From Sulfurimonas sp. (GTDB lineage Bacteria > Campylobacterota > Campylobacteria > Campylobacterales > Sulfurimonadaceae), in assembly GCA_030646745.1 (NCBI GenBank), contig JAUSKV010000126.1:1-7459 (forward strand): a DNA stretch of 7,459 bases, in the 5' to 3' direction. Positions 1 through 5,524 of the stretch are shown in pieces. How positions within the stretch are numbered: the first letter of the stretch is position 1; every line of letters starts with the position of its first letter. The notes beneath the pieces are model-generated. The model was not told where the DNA came from. It searched no databases and worked only from the letters and a program-made list of their open reading frames with translations. Position numbers and translations under genes: made by a program.

Positions 1-783
1 AATAATGAGTTGAAACCTATCGAGATGGGTGTCACTAAATTTGATAAAAAGCTTGATAAAAATTTCTTCATTCTCGCAAAAGATTTTATCACAGCAAAAG
101 AATTTCGTGACAATGTAAAAGTGAAGTTACACGAACTCAAAGAAGCGATAAAAACATACATTACCAGTAAGCCAGAGTTAGCAGCATCAAACTTGATTAT
201 GGCGGCAGAATTAAGAGAACTCAAGCAAGAGCTTGAAAGTGTGAAGACATATCAAGCAGCGCAAGAGTTGGTTCAAAAACATAAAAGAGAAGATAAAACA
301 CAAGCTCAAGAGCAGATACAAGAGGCTCAAGAGAAAAAAGAAGAGGAGCCAAAACTCACTCTTGGCGCGATTATCTCAAGAGCTAGAGGCGCTTATGATA
401 GATTTGAGAGCTTGCAGGATAAAGTCGAATTGGCTAAAGACTTGGACGAAATCAGAGCAAAAATTGAGCCGTCACAAATTGAAGATTTTGGCGACATAGT
501 AGAACTTTTTCAAAATGAAAAAGAGGGAAGTATCGGCAAAGAAATTGTATCTGAACTTATCAAAAATGAGAATTTAGCAGACATAAGCACTGCAAACATT
601 ATGTCAGATTATGGAATGGGAATCACTATGGATGGTATTCAAAAAATGACGGGAATTATCAAAGATACTTTCCAGATGGCACAAACTCAAGAGCTAGATT
701 TTAACAAGCTCTTAAATCAAGTAGTGGATCATCTCGCCAAAAAAGAGAAAGGGATTACACAAAATCAAGGGCAAGAGCGTTAG
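1..783 (+). CDS. 3' part of coiled-coil-rich protein of a transfer region (possible relaxase C-terminus)
   Basis: The reading frame is open from the first base, so the true start lies left of the window; the TTG at 10-12 has no reason to be preferred as a start. The 260 visible residues are highly charged. A Glu/Lys/Gln-rich stretch (about residues 40-125, with QAQEQIQEAQEKKEEE) should form a long helix or coiled coil, and a more globular helical part follows (about 125-255). No catalytic motif is visible in this fragment. It lies one gene upstream of a type IV coupling protein on the same strand, a place where the relaxase or another DNA-processing component often sits. The relaxase C-terminus idea is therefore inference from context only; a structural or replication protein is equally possible. 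The gene is certain, the function is not. Confidence 0.75.
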   Translation, partial: NNELKPIEMGVTKFDKKLDKNFFILAKDFITAKEFRDNVKVKLHELKEAIKTYITSKPELAASNLIMAAELRELKQELESVKTYQAAQELVQKHKREDKTQAQEQIQEAQEKKEEEPKLTLGAIISRARGAYDRFESLQDKVELAKDLDEIRAKIEPSQIEDFGDIVELFQNEKEGSIGKEIVSELIKNENLADISTANIMSDYGMGITMDGIQKMTGIIKDTFQMAQTQELDFNKLLNQVVDHLAKKEKGITQNQGQER

Positions 784-800
784 TTTTTTTATCTTCAATA

Positions 801-834
801 ATATACTTAATATGTTACATCGTATTAAGTATAT
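801..834. repeat. 12-bp perfect inverted repeat, operator-like
   Basis: ATATACTTAATA (801-812) is repeated as its exact reverse complement at 823-834 around a 10-nt spacer. The stem is almost all A/T and is not followed by a T tract, so a protein-binding site in the promoter region of the gene at 886 is likelier than an intrinsic terminator for the gene ending at 783. It could also add weak termination. The right arm is part of the directly repeated AAGTATATAC. Confidence 0.5.
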
Positions 835-856
835 ACAAAGATTAAAAAGTATATAC
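827..856. repeat. Two direct repeats AAGTATATAC spaced by 20 bp
   Basis: AAGTATATAC occurs at 827-836 and again at 847-856, exactly 20 bp apart (about two helical turns). The first copy overlaps the right arm of the inverted repeat at 801-834 and the second overlaps the promoter-like motif at 850-871. Same-face spacing suits cooperative binding of a regulator. AT-rich sequence makes some chance similarity possible. Confidence 0.45.
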
Positions 857-871
857 TACGATATAACAAAT
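850..871 (+). promoter_or_regulatory. Promoter/operator motif shared with the 3279 gene
   Basis: This segment contains TACTACGATATAAC and ends 14 bp before the ATG at 886. A 22-nt segment with two mismatches occurs at 3295-3316 on the minus strand, 15 bp before the ATG at 3279. Each copy is followed by a similar AAGGATA ribosome-binding region. TATAAC could serve as a -10 hexamer, or the shared block could be an operator read by a common regulator, possibly the helix-turn-helix protein encoded at 2971-3279. Confidence 0.55.
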
Positions 872-885
872 AAAGGATATAAAAA

Positions 886-1263
886 ATGGAAACAACAGTT
901 AATAAAATGCTAAGAATGGATATTAAAGAGCTGTTAATAATTCAAGATAAAATCGCGTGGATTTTGGAAAATGATATTTTCATGGTGTTTGCTAAAATTA
1001 ATGCGCTTGAGCAAGATTTTAAAGCCAAAATGCTTCTGTTTGATTCAATCTTAATTTTAAAAAAAATTAAAGAATTGGGTTATTTAGTAGTTTGTAACAA
1101 TCCAGTCGAAAATAATTTAATTAATATTTTCCGTGGTGATCAAAAAAATAATGGTATTTATTATGGATTTGAATTCTCTAAAAAAAATGGATTAAAAAAG
1201 AATTTCGACGGCGTGAGCGATGAAGATTATGAGATTGTTTTTAATATTTTAAAAGGTGTTTAG
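886..1263 (+). CDS. Hypothetical 125-residue protein upstream of coupling protein
   Basis: The start is supported by AAAGGA at 872-877, eight bases before the ATG. The product has no signal peptide or clear membrane segment. Its N-terminal two thirds is predicted helical (MDIKELLIIQDKIAWILE, then LLFDSILILKKIKELGYLVV), followed by a more polar C-terminal part with YYGFEF and DEDYEIVFNIL. I recognise no family. The stop is two bases before the coupling-protein ATG at 1266, so the two are almost certainly cotranscribed, and an accessory role in DNA transfer is plausible by position only. Its promoter region carries an inverted repeat, paired direct repeats and a motif shared with the gene at 2971-3279, suggesting that it and the coupling gene are regulated together with that gene. 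Confidence 0.8.
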   Translation: METTVNKMLRMDIKELLIIQDKIAWILENDIFMVFAKINALEQDFKAKMLLFDSILILKKIKELGYLVVCNNPVENNLINIFRGDQKNNGIYYGFEFSKKNGLKKNFDGVSDEDYEIVFNILKGV

Positions 1264-1265
1264 AA

Positions 1266-2921
1266 ATGGATACTTTTATAATCATTATCTCAAATATTTT
1301 TTCGACCATTTTCAGCATAGATTTTATGCAAAAAATGGGGTGGGTGGTTGTTCCGGCAATAGTAGCTTATGGGATATATCGGTTTAAAAAAAGTGAGTTG
1401 CTTCAGGATGGACTTTATTATTGGTGGGGTGGCGGTTCTCGTGCCAATCCGACAAAAAGAGGATATATCACAGGGCAAACTTGGACTACGGTTGATAAGC
1501 TGCGCGGGATAAGTTTTAAAAATAAAAACGAGCACAAAAATTGTATAAAGTTTGATAATTTTAAATTTTTTCCCGACTACATTGAAAAAACAAAAATGCC
1601 AAAATTTAAATCTAAATCCGCTGAAAGTTTGGAGATGAATTATCCGGCTTTGTCGACTGCGGAGAGTGTTTTATTTATCGGTTCGGCAGGGTCTGGAAAG
1701 ACAATATGGCACAGAGGTATTATTGATCAACCTTGGTACACTAAACTCATTATTTTTTCAAAAAAAGCAGATGCAGAAATATATTTTTTTAGACCGGGCA
1801 TTGATTTTATGCTGTCTCCAAAAATTGAAGATGGCGCCGTTCATGATATTTTGAGCGAAGACATTCAATATATTGGATTATATATCAACACACTCATGAG
1901 CGCGGCAATAGGTGAGAAAAAAGATTATTTTAGCGGTTCCGCAATGCAAAGATTGCAGACGATGGCGGAGAGGGTAAAAATAAAATCAGTTGACAATATA
2001 TCAACGACTCGTGAAAAATGGGTAATGTTTATAGAATTTATCGAGGGCGCTATAGATGAGTCAATGACAGCCGAACAAAAGAGTGAAGGCGATGTAATGA
2101 ACACGGTTAAAACGGTGTTAGAGTTACTATATTTAGTCGCTTACAGGGTAGCTAATGGCGCAACAACTTTTACTGCGAAAGACTTTTTTAACTCTGATAT
2201 TTATGGACAAAAGCTATTTTTAACGGGCACGGATAAAAGTCTTGAGGCAATTTTATCCGCAAGCTTAGCAGTTCTTATTAAATATCAAATATCTATGAAA
2301 GATATAGTTGAATGGAATCCTGACTATCTAGTTATGTACAGCATGGATGAGTATTTGTCGCTAGACAAAGTGATAGACAGCGAAATTCTTGACGAAATGA
2401 CACAAGTTGGTCGTTCAAAAGGTATTTCATCGTGGAAAGGGATTCAACGAATAACCGCAAAGGATAAAGAAAAGACTCAAGCGCTAATATCTAGTGTGCA
2501 CTACATAGTGATATTTTCCACGGTTGACCCCGACACGATAAAAATAATTCAATCCATAGCTAGTGAAATTGAATATCGCTATGAGGATATTTCAACTTCA
2601 AAAACAGCTGGTAGAGTAACCGAAAATAAATCTATAAAAATAACAAAAAGACAAGTTTTAGATGATCACCCGATTAAAATTCTTCAGTTGCACGATTACG
2701 CACATATTACATATTTGCCAAAAAAAGATTTACTTTATATGGGATCTTCTCCATTTGTGGAGCGTAAGAAGAGAGAATATATTAATTTTAAAGAAATTGA
2801 TATGACAGAATTTGCGCGTTGGAAAATTGCCCGCATCGATAGAAACAAAGCTTTTGAAGATGCTAAAAAATCTTTAATTTCTGAAAAAACTATTGAAAAA
2901 ATCAAAACACGGAATAGATAA
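1266..2921 (+). CDS. VirD4/TraD-like type IV coupling protein (conjugation ATPase)
   Basis: Coupling proteins are membrane-anchored hexameric ATPases that link the relaxase-DNA complex to the type IV secretion channel. The 551-residue product fits. A hydrophobic N-terminus has a membrane segment around 22-38, possibly preceded by another at 3-19. Walker A is GSAGSGKT (139-146) and Walker B is YLVMYSMDE (354-362, D361/E362). A GRSKGIS segment (382-388) and Q394 follow, matching the region after Walker B in VirD4/TraD/TraG proteins, and then YIVIFSTVDPDT (413-424), resembling their conserved beta-strand/NDP segment. The length is within the family's usual range. The ATG is two bases after the previous stop, with AAAGGTG upstream as a ribosome site. 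The segment after Walker A (LIIFSKKADAE) departs from the usual D-PKGE form, so this is a divergent member. A non-conjugative FtsK/HerA-type ATPase is less likely given the N-terminal anchor. No type IV secretion channel genes are in the window. Confidence 0.85.
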   Translation: MDTFIIIISNIFSTIFSIDFMQKMGWVVVPAIVAYGIYRFKKSELLQDGLYYWWGGGSRANPTKRGYITGQTWTTVDKLRGISFKNKNEHKNCIKFDNFKFFPDYIEKTKMPKFKSKSAESLEMNYPALSTAESVLFIGSAGSGKTIWHRGIIDQPWYTKLIIFSKKADAEIYFFRPGIDFMLSPKIEDGAVHDILSEDIQYIGLYINTLMSAAIGEKKDYFSGSAMQRLQTMAERVKIKSVDNISTTREKWVMFIEFIEGAIDESMTAEQKSEGDVMNTVKTVLELLYLVAYRVANGATTFTAKDFFNSDIYGQKLFLTGTDKSLEAILSASLAVLIKYQISMKDIVEWNPDYLVMYSMDEYLSLDKVIDSEILDEMTQVGRSKGISSWKGIQRITAKDKEKTQALISSVHYIVIFSTVDPDTIKIIQSIASEIEYRYEDISTSKTAGRVTENKSIKITKRQVLDDHPIKILQLHDYAHITYLPKKDLLYMGSSPFVERKKREYINFKEIDMTEFARWKIARIDRNKAFEDAKKSLISEKTIEKIKTRNR

Positions 2922-2937
2922 TATACTAAAAGGAGTT

Positions 2938-2961
2938 AAGCCCTTGTGGGGCTTGATTTTT
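2938..2961 (+). terminator. Rho-independent terminator after coupling protein gene
   Basis: AAGCCC (2938-2943) pairs perfectly with GGGCTT (2949-2954) around a five-base loop and is followed by GATTTTT. It lies 17 bp after the stop of the coupling gene and ten bases before the end of the convergent gene at 2971, so the hairpin may help stop transcripts from both sides, although only the plus strand has a T tract. Confidence 0.75.
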
Positions 2962-2970
2962 ACTTAAAAT

Positions 2971-3279
2971 TTATAGATTCATATCTTTGAGGTATTTTGT
3001 AGCAGTGTTATAGTTTATTTCTGCCATTTTTGCGACCGTTGAGGCATTTATTTTTTTACCTTCCATTCTTAATATGTTGATAGCGTTTTGTACCTTTTCT
3101 TTACTTGCCTTAATCCTGCTTTGATTTGCGACGGCTGTTGCACCTCGTTTTTTATCTGTTATACTCCCCTCAAACTCTTCTTTTTTTCTCTCAAGCATTT
3201 TCACAAGTTCAAGATGATTATCTTCCTCAAGTGCTGTTTTTACCTCTATATATTCATTGTCAGACAATGTTAATCTCAT
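2971..3279 (-). CDS. Small protein with C-terminal helix-turn-helix, putative regulator
   Basis: The 102-residue product has a charged N-terminal half, probably helical (LSDNEYIEVKTALEED... LVKMLERKKEEFEG), a basic linker (DKKRGATAVANQSRIKASKEK, about 42-62), and a C-terminal segment (about 63-100) that reads as a helix-turn-helix: VQNAINILRMEGKKINASTVAKMAEINYNTATKYLKDM. In the last part VAKMAEI-NYNTATKYL has the helix-turn-recognition-helix spacing. Similar tails occur in small accessory proteins of transposons, plasmids and integrative elements. AAGGA at 3289-3293 stands nine bases before the ATG. Its promoter block nearly duplicates that of the gene at 886, so it may autoregulate and control the transfer genes; this is inference. 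It converges on the coupling gene with a terminator between. Confidence 0.75.
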   Translation of the reverse strand: MRLTLSDNEYIEVKTALEEDNHLELVKMLERKKEEFEGSITDKKRGATAVANQSRIKASKEKVQNAINILRMEGKKINASTVAKMAEINYNTATKYLKDMNL

Positions 3280-3294
3280 CTTCTTTTATCCTTA

Positions 3295-3316
3295 ATTCGT
3301 TATACCGTAGTATATA
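3295..3316 (-). promoter_or_regulatory. Promoter/operator motif, second copy
   Basis: Read on the minus strand this block contains TACTACGGTATAAC and lies 15 bp before the ATG at 3279. It matches the block at 850-871 at 20 of 22 positions, and the following AAGGATA region is also similar. The function, sigma-70-type -10 (TATAAC) and/or operator, is inferred. Confidence 0.55.
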
Positions 3317-3561
3317 TAATTTAAGCTTAAAATAAAACTTCTTTTTCTCCTCCCTCTCTTCTCTCTTAAAAAATCCCCCGCTTAAAAATTTAAACAAAAA
3401 AACAAACTGCGTATTTAGTCTTCAAAATGGTCAGAGCATGTGAATTTTAACCGAGTTCGGACGAGGTGGTTTTGAACTTGTTCAAAAAATATTCATTTGC
3501 GAAAAAAATTCTTGCGTGTGGCTCTTTGCTCTTAAAGGTAGCAGCTGAGAGATAAATCTCC
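3317..3561. other. Non-coding interval between helix-turn-helix gene and J-domain gene
   Basis: I see no credible gene here. It contains the palindrome TTAAGCTTAA (3321-3330) just upstream of the shared promoter block and a polypyrimidine run around 3340-3366 (polypurine on the minus strand, reading toward the regulator). A short hairpin TGAAC-TT-GTTCA lies near 3473-3484. A 9-bp inverted repeat, AGAGATAAA (3548-3556) with TTTATCTCT (3574-3582), spans the end of the J-domain gene. That repeat could act as a weak 3' structure but has no T tract. Confidence 0.4.
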
Positions 3562-4026
3562 CTAGGCTGATATTTTATCTCTTGATTTGCCCTGAACCGT
3601 TTGACTGCCGTATTTTGCCTTGATATCATCCATGCTTTTCTGTTTTGGATTTCTTCCTTTCATTTCGCCAAAATACCACTGTTTCTTTTTACTTGCCCAC
3701 TTAAAACCTATTTCTTTTAAAGTCTCTTTTATTTCTCTTGTGTCGCCTGTGAGCCAAATCCATGAGCCTACTACTTCGATAACTATATTTTCAAAATGTA
3801 GAATTTGAGAGATAATTTTTTCAAGTTCTAGGTCAAACTCTGCGTCGTCTTCAAATTTCAAGCCGTTTTCAATGAAATCGTTGTAAATTTTATTTAACGC
3901 TTTGAATTCCTCATCTGTTCCGCCTACATCTGGGTGTAGTTTTTTTGCTAAATCTTTGTATATCTTCTTAGCCTCATTAATTCCCTCAACGCCCTTAAAT
4001 GCCTCTTTTATATTCATTGTTTCCAT
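3562..4026 (-). CDS. Short J-domain (DnaJ-like) protein with Trp-rich C-terminal domain
   Basis: The frame opens with ATG at 4044, but codons 2-4 of that frame are themselves the ribosome site: AAAAGGACG places AGGA eight bases before the ATG at 4026. I therefore start there, giving 154 residues. The N-terminal half is a compact J-domain: helix II AKKIYKDLAKKL, the diagnostic HPD (31-33) in LHPDVGGTDEEF, then helix III FKALNKIYNDFIE. J-domains stimulate the ATPase of Hsp70/DnaK; no Gly/Phe region or zinc finger is present, so this is not DnaJ itself. The C-terminal half (about 75-130) has VVGSWIWLTGDTREIKETLKEIGFKWASKKKQWYF, a beta-hairpin/helix unit with paired aromatic residues that I associate with J-proteins on plasmids, phages and integrative elements. 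It is divergent from the operon at 4606. It probably recruits host DnaK to an element-specific complex (inference). Confidence 0.8.
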   Translation of the reverse strand: METMNIKEAFKGVEGINEAKKIYKDLAKKLHPDVGGTDEEFKALNKIYNDFIENGLKFEDDAEFDLELEKIISQILHFENIVIEVVGSWIWLTGDTREIKETLKEIGFKWASKKKQWYFGEMKGRNPKQKSMDDIKAKYGSQTVQGKSRDKISA

Positions 4027-4080
4027 TTGTTCCGTCCTTTTCATATATCTTTTTTGAAGATTTTTGAGGGGTGGTTTTTT

Positions 4081-4347
4081 TCTTCTTAACTTTTTAATTT
4101 TAAGAATTTCAAAAACTTAATCTCTTAATCTTTCAATATCTCTTTCGTTAGTTTCATCGGGTTTGTAGGAATGTGGGATATGAATTTTGGCTTAAAATAA
4201 AATATAAATGCGTAGCATTTTATTTTAGTATATGTCAATAATTTAATAGAGTGAAATGACGAAAACTTGAAACTAATGAATTGATTTGAATGATTATTGA
4301 TTTAGTTGGAATTCTGGTGCGTAGCAAAAATTAAGAAGTTAAGAAGA
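4081..4347. repeat. Long-range inverted repeat, 21-nt arms (20/21)
   Basis: The left arm 4081-4101 and right arm 4327-4347 are reverse complements with a single mismatch, separated by 225 bp. The core is CTTCTTAACTT against AAGTTAAGAAG. No matching target-site duplication flanks the arms. The arms are low-complexity A/T-rich, which lowers significance, but the length is notable. Confidence 0.5.
4194..4228. repeat. 13-bp hairpin with GTA loop
   Basis: AAATGC-GTA-GCATTT (4206-4220) forms the tip. The stem continues outward for seven more pairs (TAAAATA with TATTTTA) after one bulged T on the left side. It is not followed by a T tract in a position that would terminate either flanking gene. It may be a protein-binding cruciform or an RNA hairpin. 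Confidence 0.5.
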
Positions 4348-4363
4348 TGCTTTTAATAGTAGG

Positions 4364-4379
4364 ATTACTATATAGTAAT
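4364..4379. repeat. 16-bp perfect palindrome
   Basis: ATTACTATATAGTAAT is identical on both strands. Its outer part, with the preceding GG, gives GGATTAC (4362-4368), which can also pair with GTAATCC at 4425-4431 to enclose about 56 nt. The palindrome suits a dimeric regulator or recombinase crossover site, and the long-range pairing suits an RNA fold. Confidence 0.5.
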
Positions 4380-4433
4380 TTACCTCTTTTTCCGCTCTTT
4401 GGCTCTTTTAGCCATGATTGTAGTGTAATCCTT

Positions 4434-4448
4434 TTCGCCATAGGCGAA
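4434..4448. repeat. Small perfect hairpin TTCGCC-ATA-GGCGAA
   Basis: A six-base-pair stem with a three-base loop and a GC-rich core in otherwise AT-rich DNA. Together with GGCT-CTTTT-AGCC (4401-4413) and CCGCT (4392-4396)/AGCGG (4466-4470) it forms a cluster of possible alternative pairings upstream of the operon promoter. Confidence 0.45.
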
Positions 4449-4538
4449 TAAGATTTTAAGTGGAAAGCGGGAAGTAGCTCATAAAATAATTACAATTAAA
4501 CGTTCGTTAAAATACTTTAATAAATAATATAAAAAAGA

Positions 4539-4567
4539 TTGACTTTATTATTCTATAGTTGTATAAT
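4539..4567 (+). promoter_or_regulatory. Near-consensus sigma-70 promoter of the four-gene operon
   Basis: TTGACT (4539-4544) is followed after exactly 17 bp by TATAAT (4562-4567). Transcription should start near 4574, giving a leader of about 30 nt before the ATG at 4606, with AAGGAG at 4595-4600 as ribosome site. It is the strongest promoter match in the window and suggests expression without a dedicated activator. Confidence 0.8.
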
Positions 4568-4605
4568 TTATGAAACAAAACACAATTACATATTAAGGAG
4601 TCAAA

Positions 4606-4971
4606 ATGGAAAGAAAATATACAACACTGACGGTAGAGCAAAGACTGAAAAAACTTGATATAAAAAACAATATACTAACAGTCAAAGACAGAACGGGTGA
4701 AGAGCATAATGTAAGAATAGTTTATGATGGGAATTTGTATGGACGAGATTTTTGTTTAGTTCATAATGAAGAACCGATGATTGAGTTTTATTTTGCAAAA
4801 AGTGCTAGTAATAATCATCCTTATGGAGGGTTTATTTCGAGATACTCTGTAAGCACTATTATGGAATATGAGTGTGATATATGTTTAGATGGATATAATC
4901 CTGATGGAGTGATAGAAAAGGAGCAAATGAGCATTATAATTAATTGGTTGAAATCTCATGAAAAATATTAA
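4606..4971 (+). CDS. Hypothetical 121-residue protein, first gene of four-gene operon
   Basis: The start is fixed by a strong AAGGAG (4595-4600) five bases before the ATG and by the promoter at 4539-4567. The product is soluble, with no signal peptide or membrane segment. A basic N-terminus leads into alternating short hydrophobic stretches typical of beta strands (NNILTVKD, VRIVYDG, DFCLVHN, MIEFYFAK), then a segment with C90 and C93 (ECDICLDGYNPDG) and a final helix (MSIIINWLKSHEK). I recognise no family; the two nearby cysteines might bind metal but lack a second pair (the only other Cys is C50). It overlaps the next gene by 14 bp, implying coupled translation, and by position it could be a partner or inhibitor of the candidate enzyme that follows. 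Confidence 0.8.
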   Translation: MERKYTTLTVEQRLKKLDIKNNILTVKDRTGEEHNVRIVYDGNLYGRDFCLVHNEEPMIEFYFAKSASNNHPYGGFISRYSVSTIMEYECDICLDGYNPDGVIEKEQMSIIINWLKSHEKY

Positions 4972-5524
4972 CTTAAACGCACTTTTTGAATCATACTTAG
5001 AGATAATGGATAAAGATAGAATAGAAACAAATAATTGTGTTTTAGTCGCACATGTTGTAAATTCTATCTTATTAAAACAAAATATCAATAGTGAAATTGG
5101 CATAGGTTACGCCTGTTGGAGTGTAGGAACTGGTAACAATGACATATTAACTCATTTGCCAAATTCAACAACACATAGTGATGAAGAAAATTCTATAATG
5201 ATACATGCATGGGTAGAGGTAGGTATTGAAAAGCAAATATTAGATTTTACAACTTATCAATTTAGAAAAAAAGCTGAAATACTTGATGCAATAGATGGTT
5301 TAATAACTAATGTTGAATGGTGCCCGAATTACTTATTAAGTGGACAAGACAAATTAAAATCATTACGAGAAATTCAACAATCCGAAAGTGCTGGTTTATT
5401 TGGCTATGAAAGAGTAAAATACTATGAAGATTCAATAATTAATCAAAGCCCATACAGTGAGAGTAGAATTAATGAAATAGTTAAAGATGTATTAGCACTG
5501 TATGCAAAAAGTGAAAAAAAATGA
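4958..5524 (+). CDS. Hypothetical protein, candidate transglutaminase/cysteine-peptidase-like
   Basis: The 188-residue soluble product starts within the end of the preceding gene; its own ribosome site is poor, so it is probably translated by coupling. The conserved-looking part is N-terminal: ETNNCVLVAHVV with C27, GIGYACWSVG (48-57), IMIHAWVEV with H83 and W85, and QILDFTTYQ with D96. A helix-borne Cys, then His in an HAW-E context, then Asp in LDFT is the order and spacing of the catalytic triad in transglutaminase-fold proteins and related cysteine peptidases, so I propose that fold; this is motif reading, not a confirmed match. The second half (about 105-188) is helical with no motif I know. 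Substrate and pathway are unknown. It overlaps the serine recombinase gene by ATGA. Confidence 0.75.
   Translation: MKNINLNALFESYLEIMDKDRIETNNCVLVAHVVNSILLKQNINSEIGIGYACWSVGTGNNDILTHLPNSTTHSDEENSIMIHAWVEVGIEKQILDFTTYQFRKKAEILDAIDGLITNVEWCPNYLLSGQDKLKSLREIQQSESAGLFGYERVKYYEDSIINQSPYSESRINEIVKDVLALYAKSEKK

Larger units (their letters stand above)
4045..4538. other. Structured non-coding region between divergent operons
   Basis: There are about 0.5 kb without a credible gene, AT-rich and unusually full of inverted repeats: 21-nt arms at 4081-4101/4327-4347, a 13-bp hairpin at 4194-4228, a 16-bp palindrome at 4364-4379 and small hairpins at 4401-4413 and 4434-4448. The 9-mer TGCGTAGCA appears at 4209-4217 and 4318-4326. 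Candidate roles are divergent promoter/operator, origin of transfer or replication, recombination site for the serine recombinase, or a structured RNA; the sequence alone does not decide. Confidence 0.45.

Noticed and set aside
10..12. TTG as start codon of the first gene
   Set aside because: The frame is open to base 1 and no ribosome site precedes it, so the gene simply continues off the left edge.
801..834. Inverted repeat as an intrinsic terminator of the first gene
   Set aside because: The stem is nearly all A/T, the loop is 10 nt and no T tract follows, so an operator is more likely.
1290..1535. Open frame antisense to the start of the coupling protein gene
   Set aside because: It lies wholly inside a clear ATPase gene on the other strand, has no ribosome site and no recognisable composition.
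1666..1854. Alternative-frame opening inside the coupling protein gene
   Set aside because: It covers the Walker A coding region in another frame and is a shadow.
3088..3335. Two plus-strand openings opposite the helix-turn-helix gene
   Set aside because: Phe/Leu/Cys-rich translations typical of the complement of a Lys/Glu-rich gene; no ribosome site.
3447..3629. Minus-strand 60-codon opening overlapping the 3' end of the J-domain gene
   Set aside because: It begins inside the J-domain gene in another frame without a ribosome site; the protein shows no motif. A real small gene is not excluded but not supported.
4209..4326. Repeated 9-mer TGCGTAGCA as an iteron array
   Set aside because: Only two copies, differently spaced from any other repeat; a 9-nt match in about 500 bp can arise by chance.
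4885..5103. Minus-strand opening across the 4606/4958 gene junction
   Set aside because: It is antisense to two well-supported overlapping genes and its translation is low-complexity hydrophobic.
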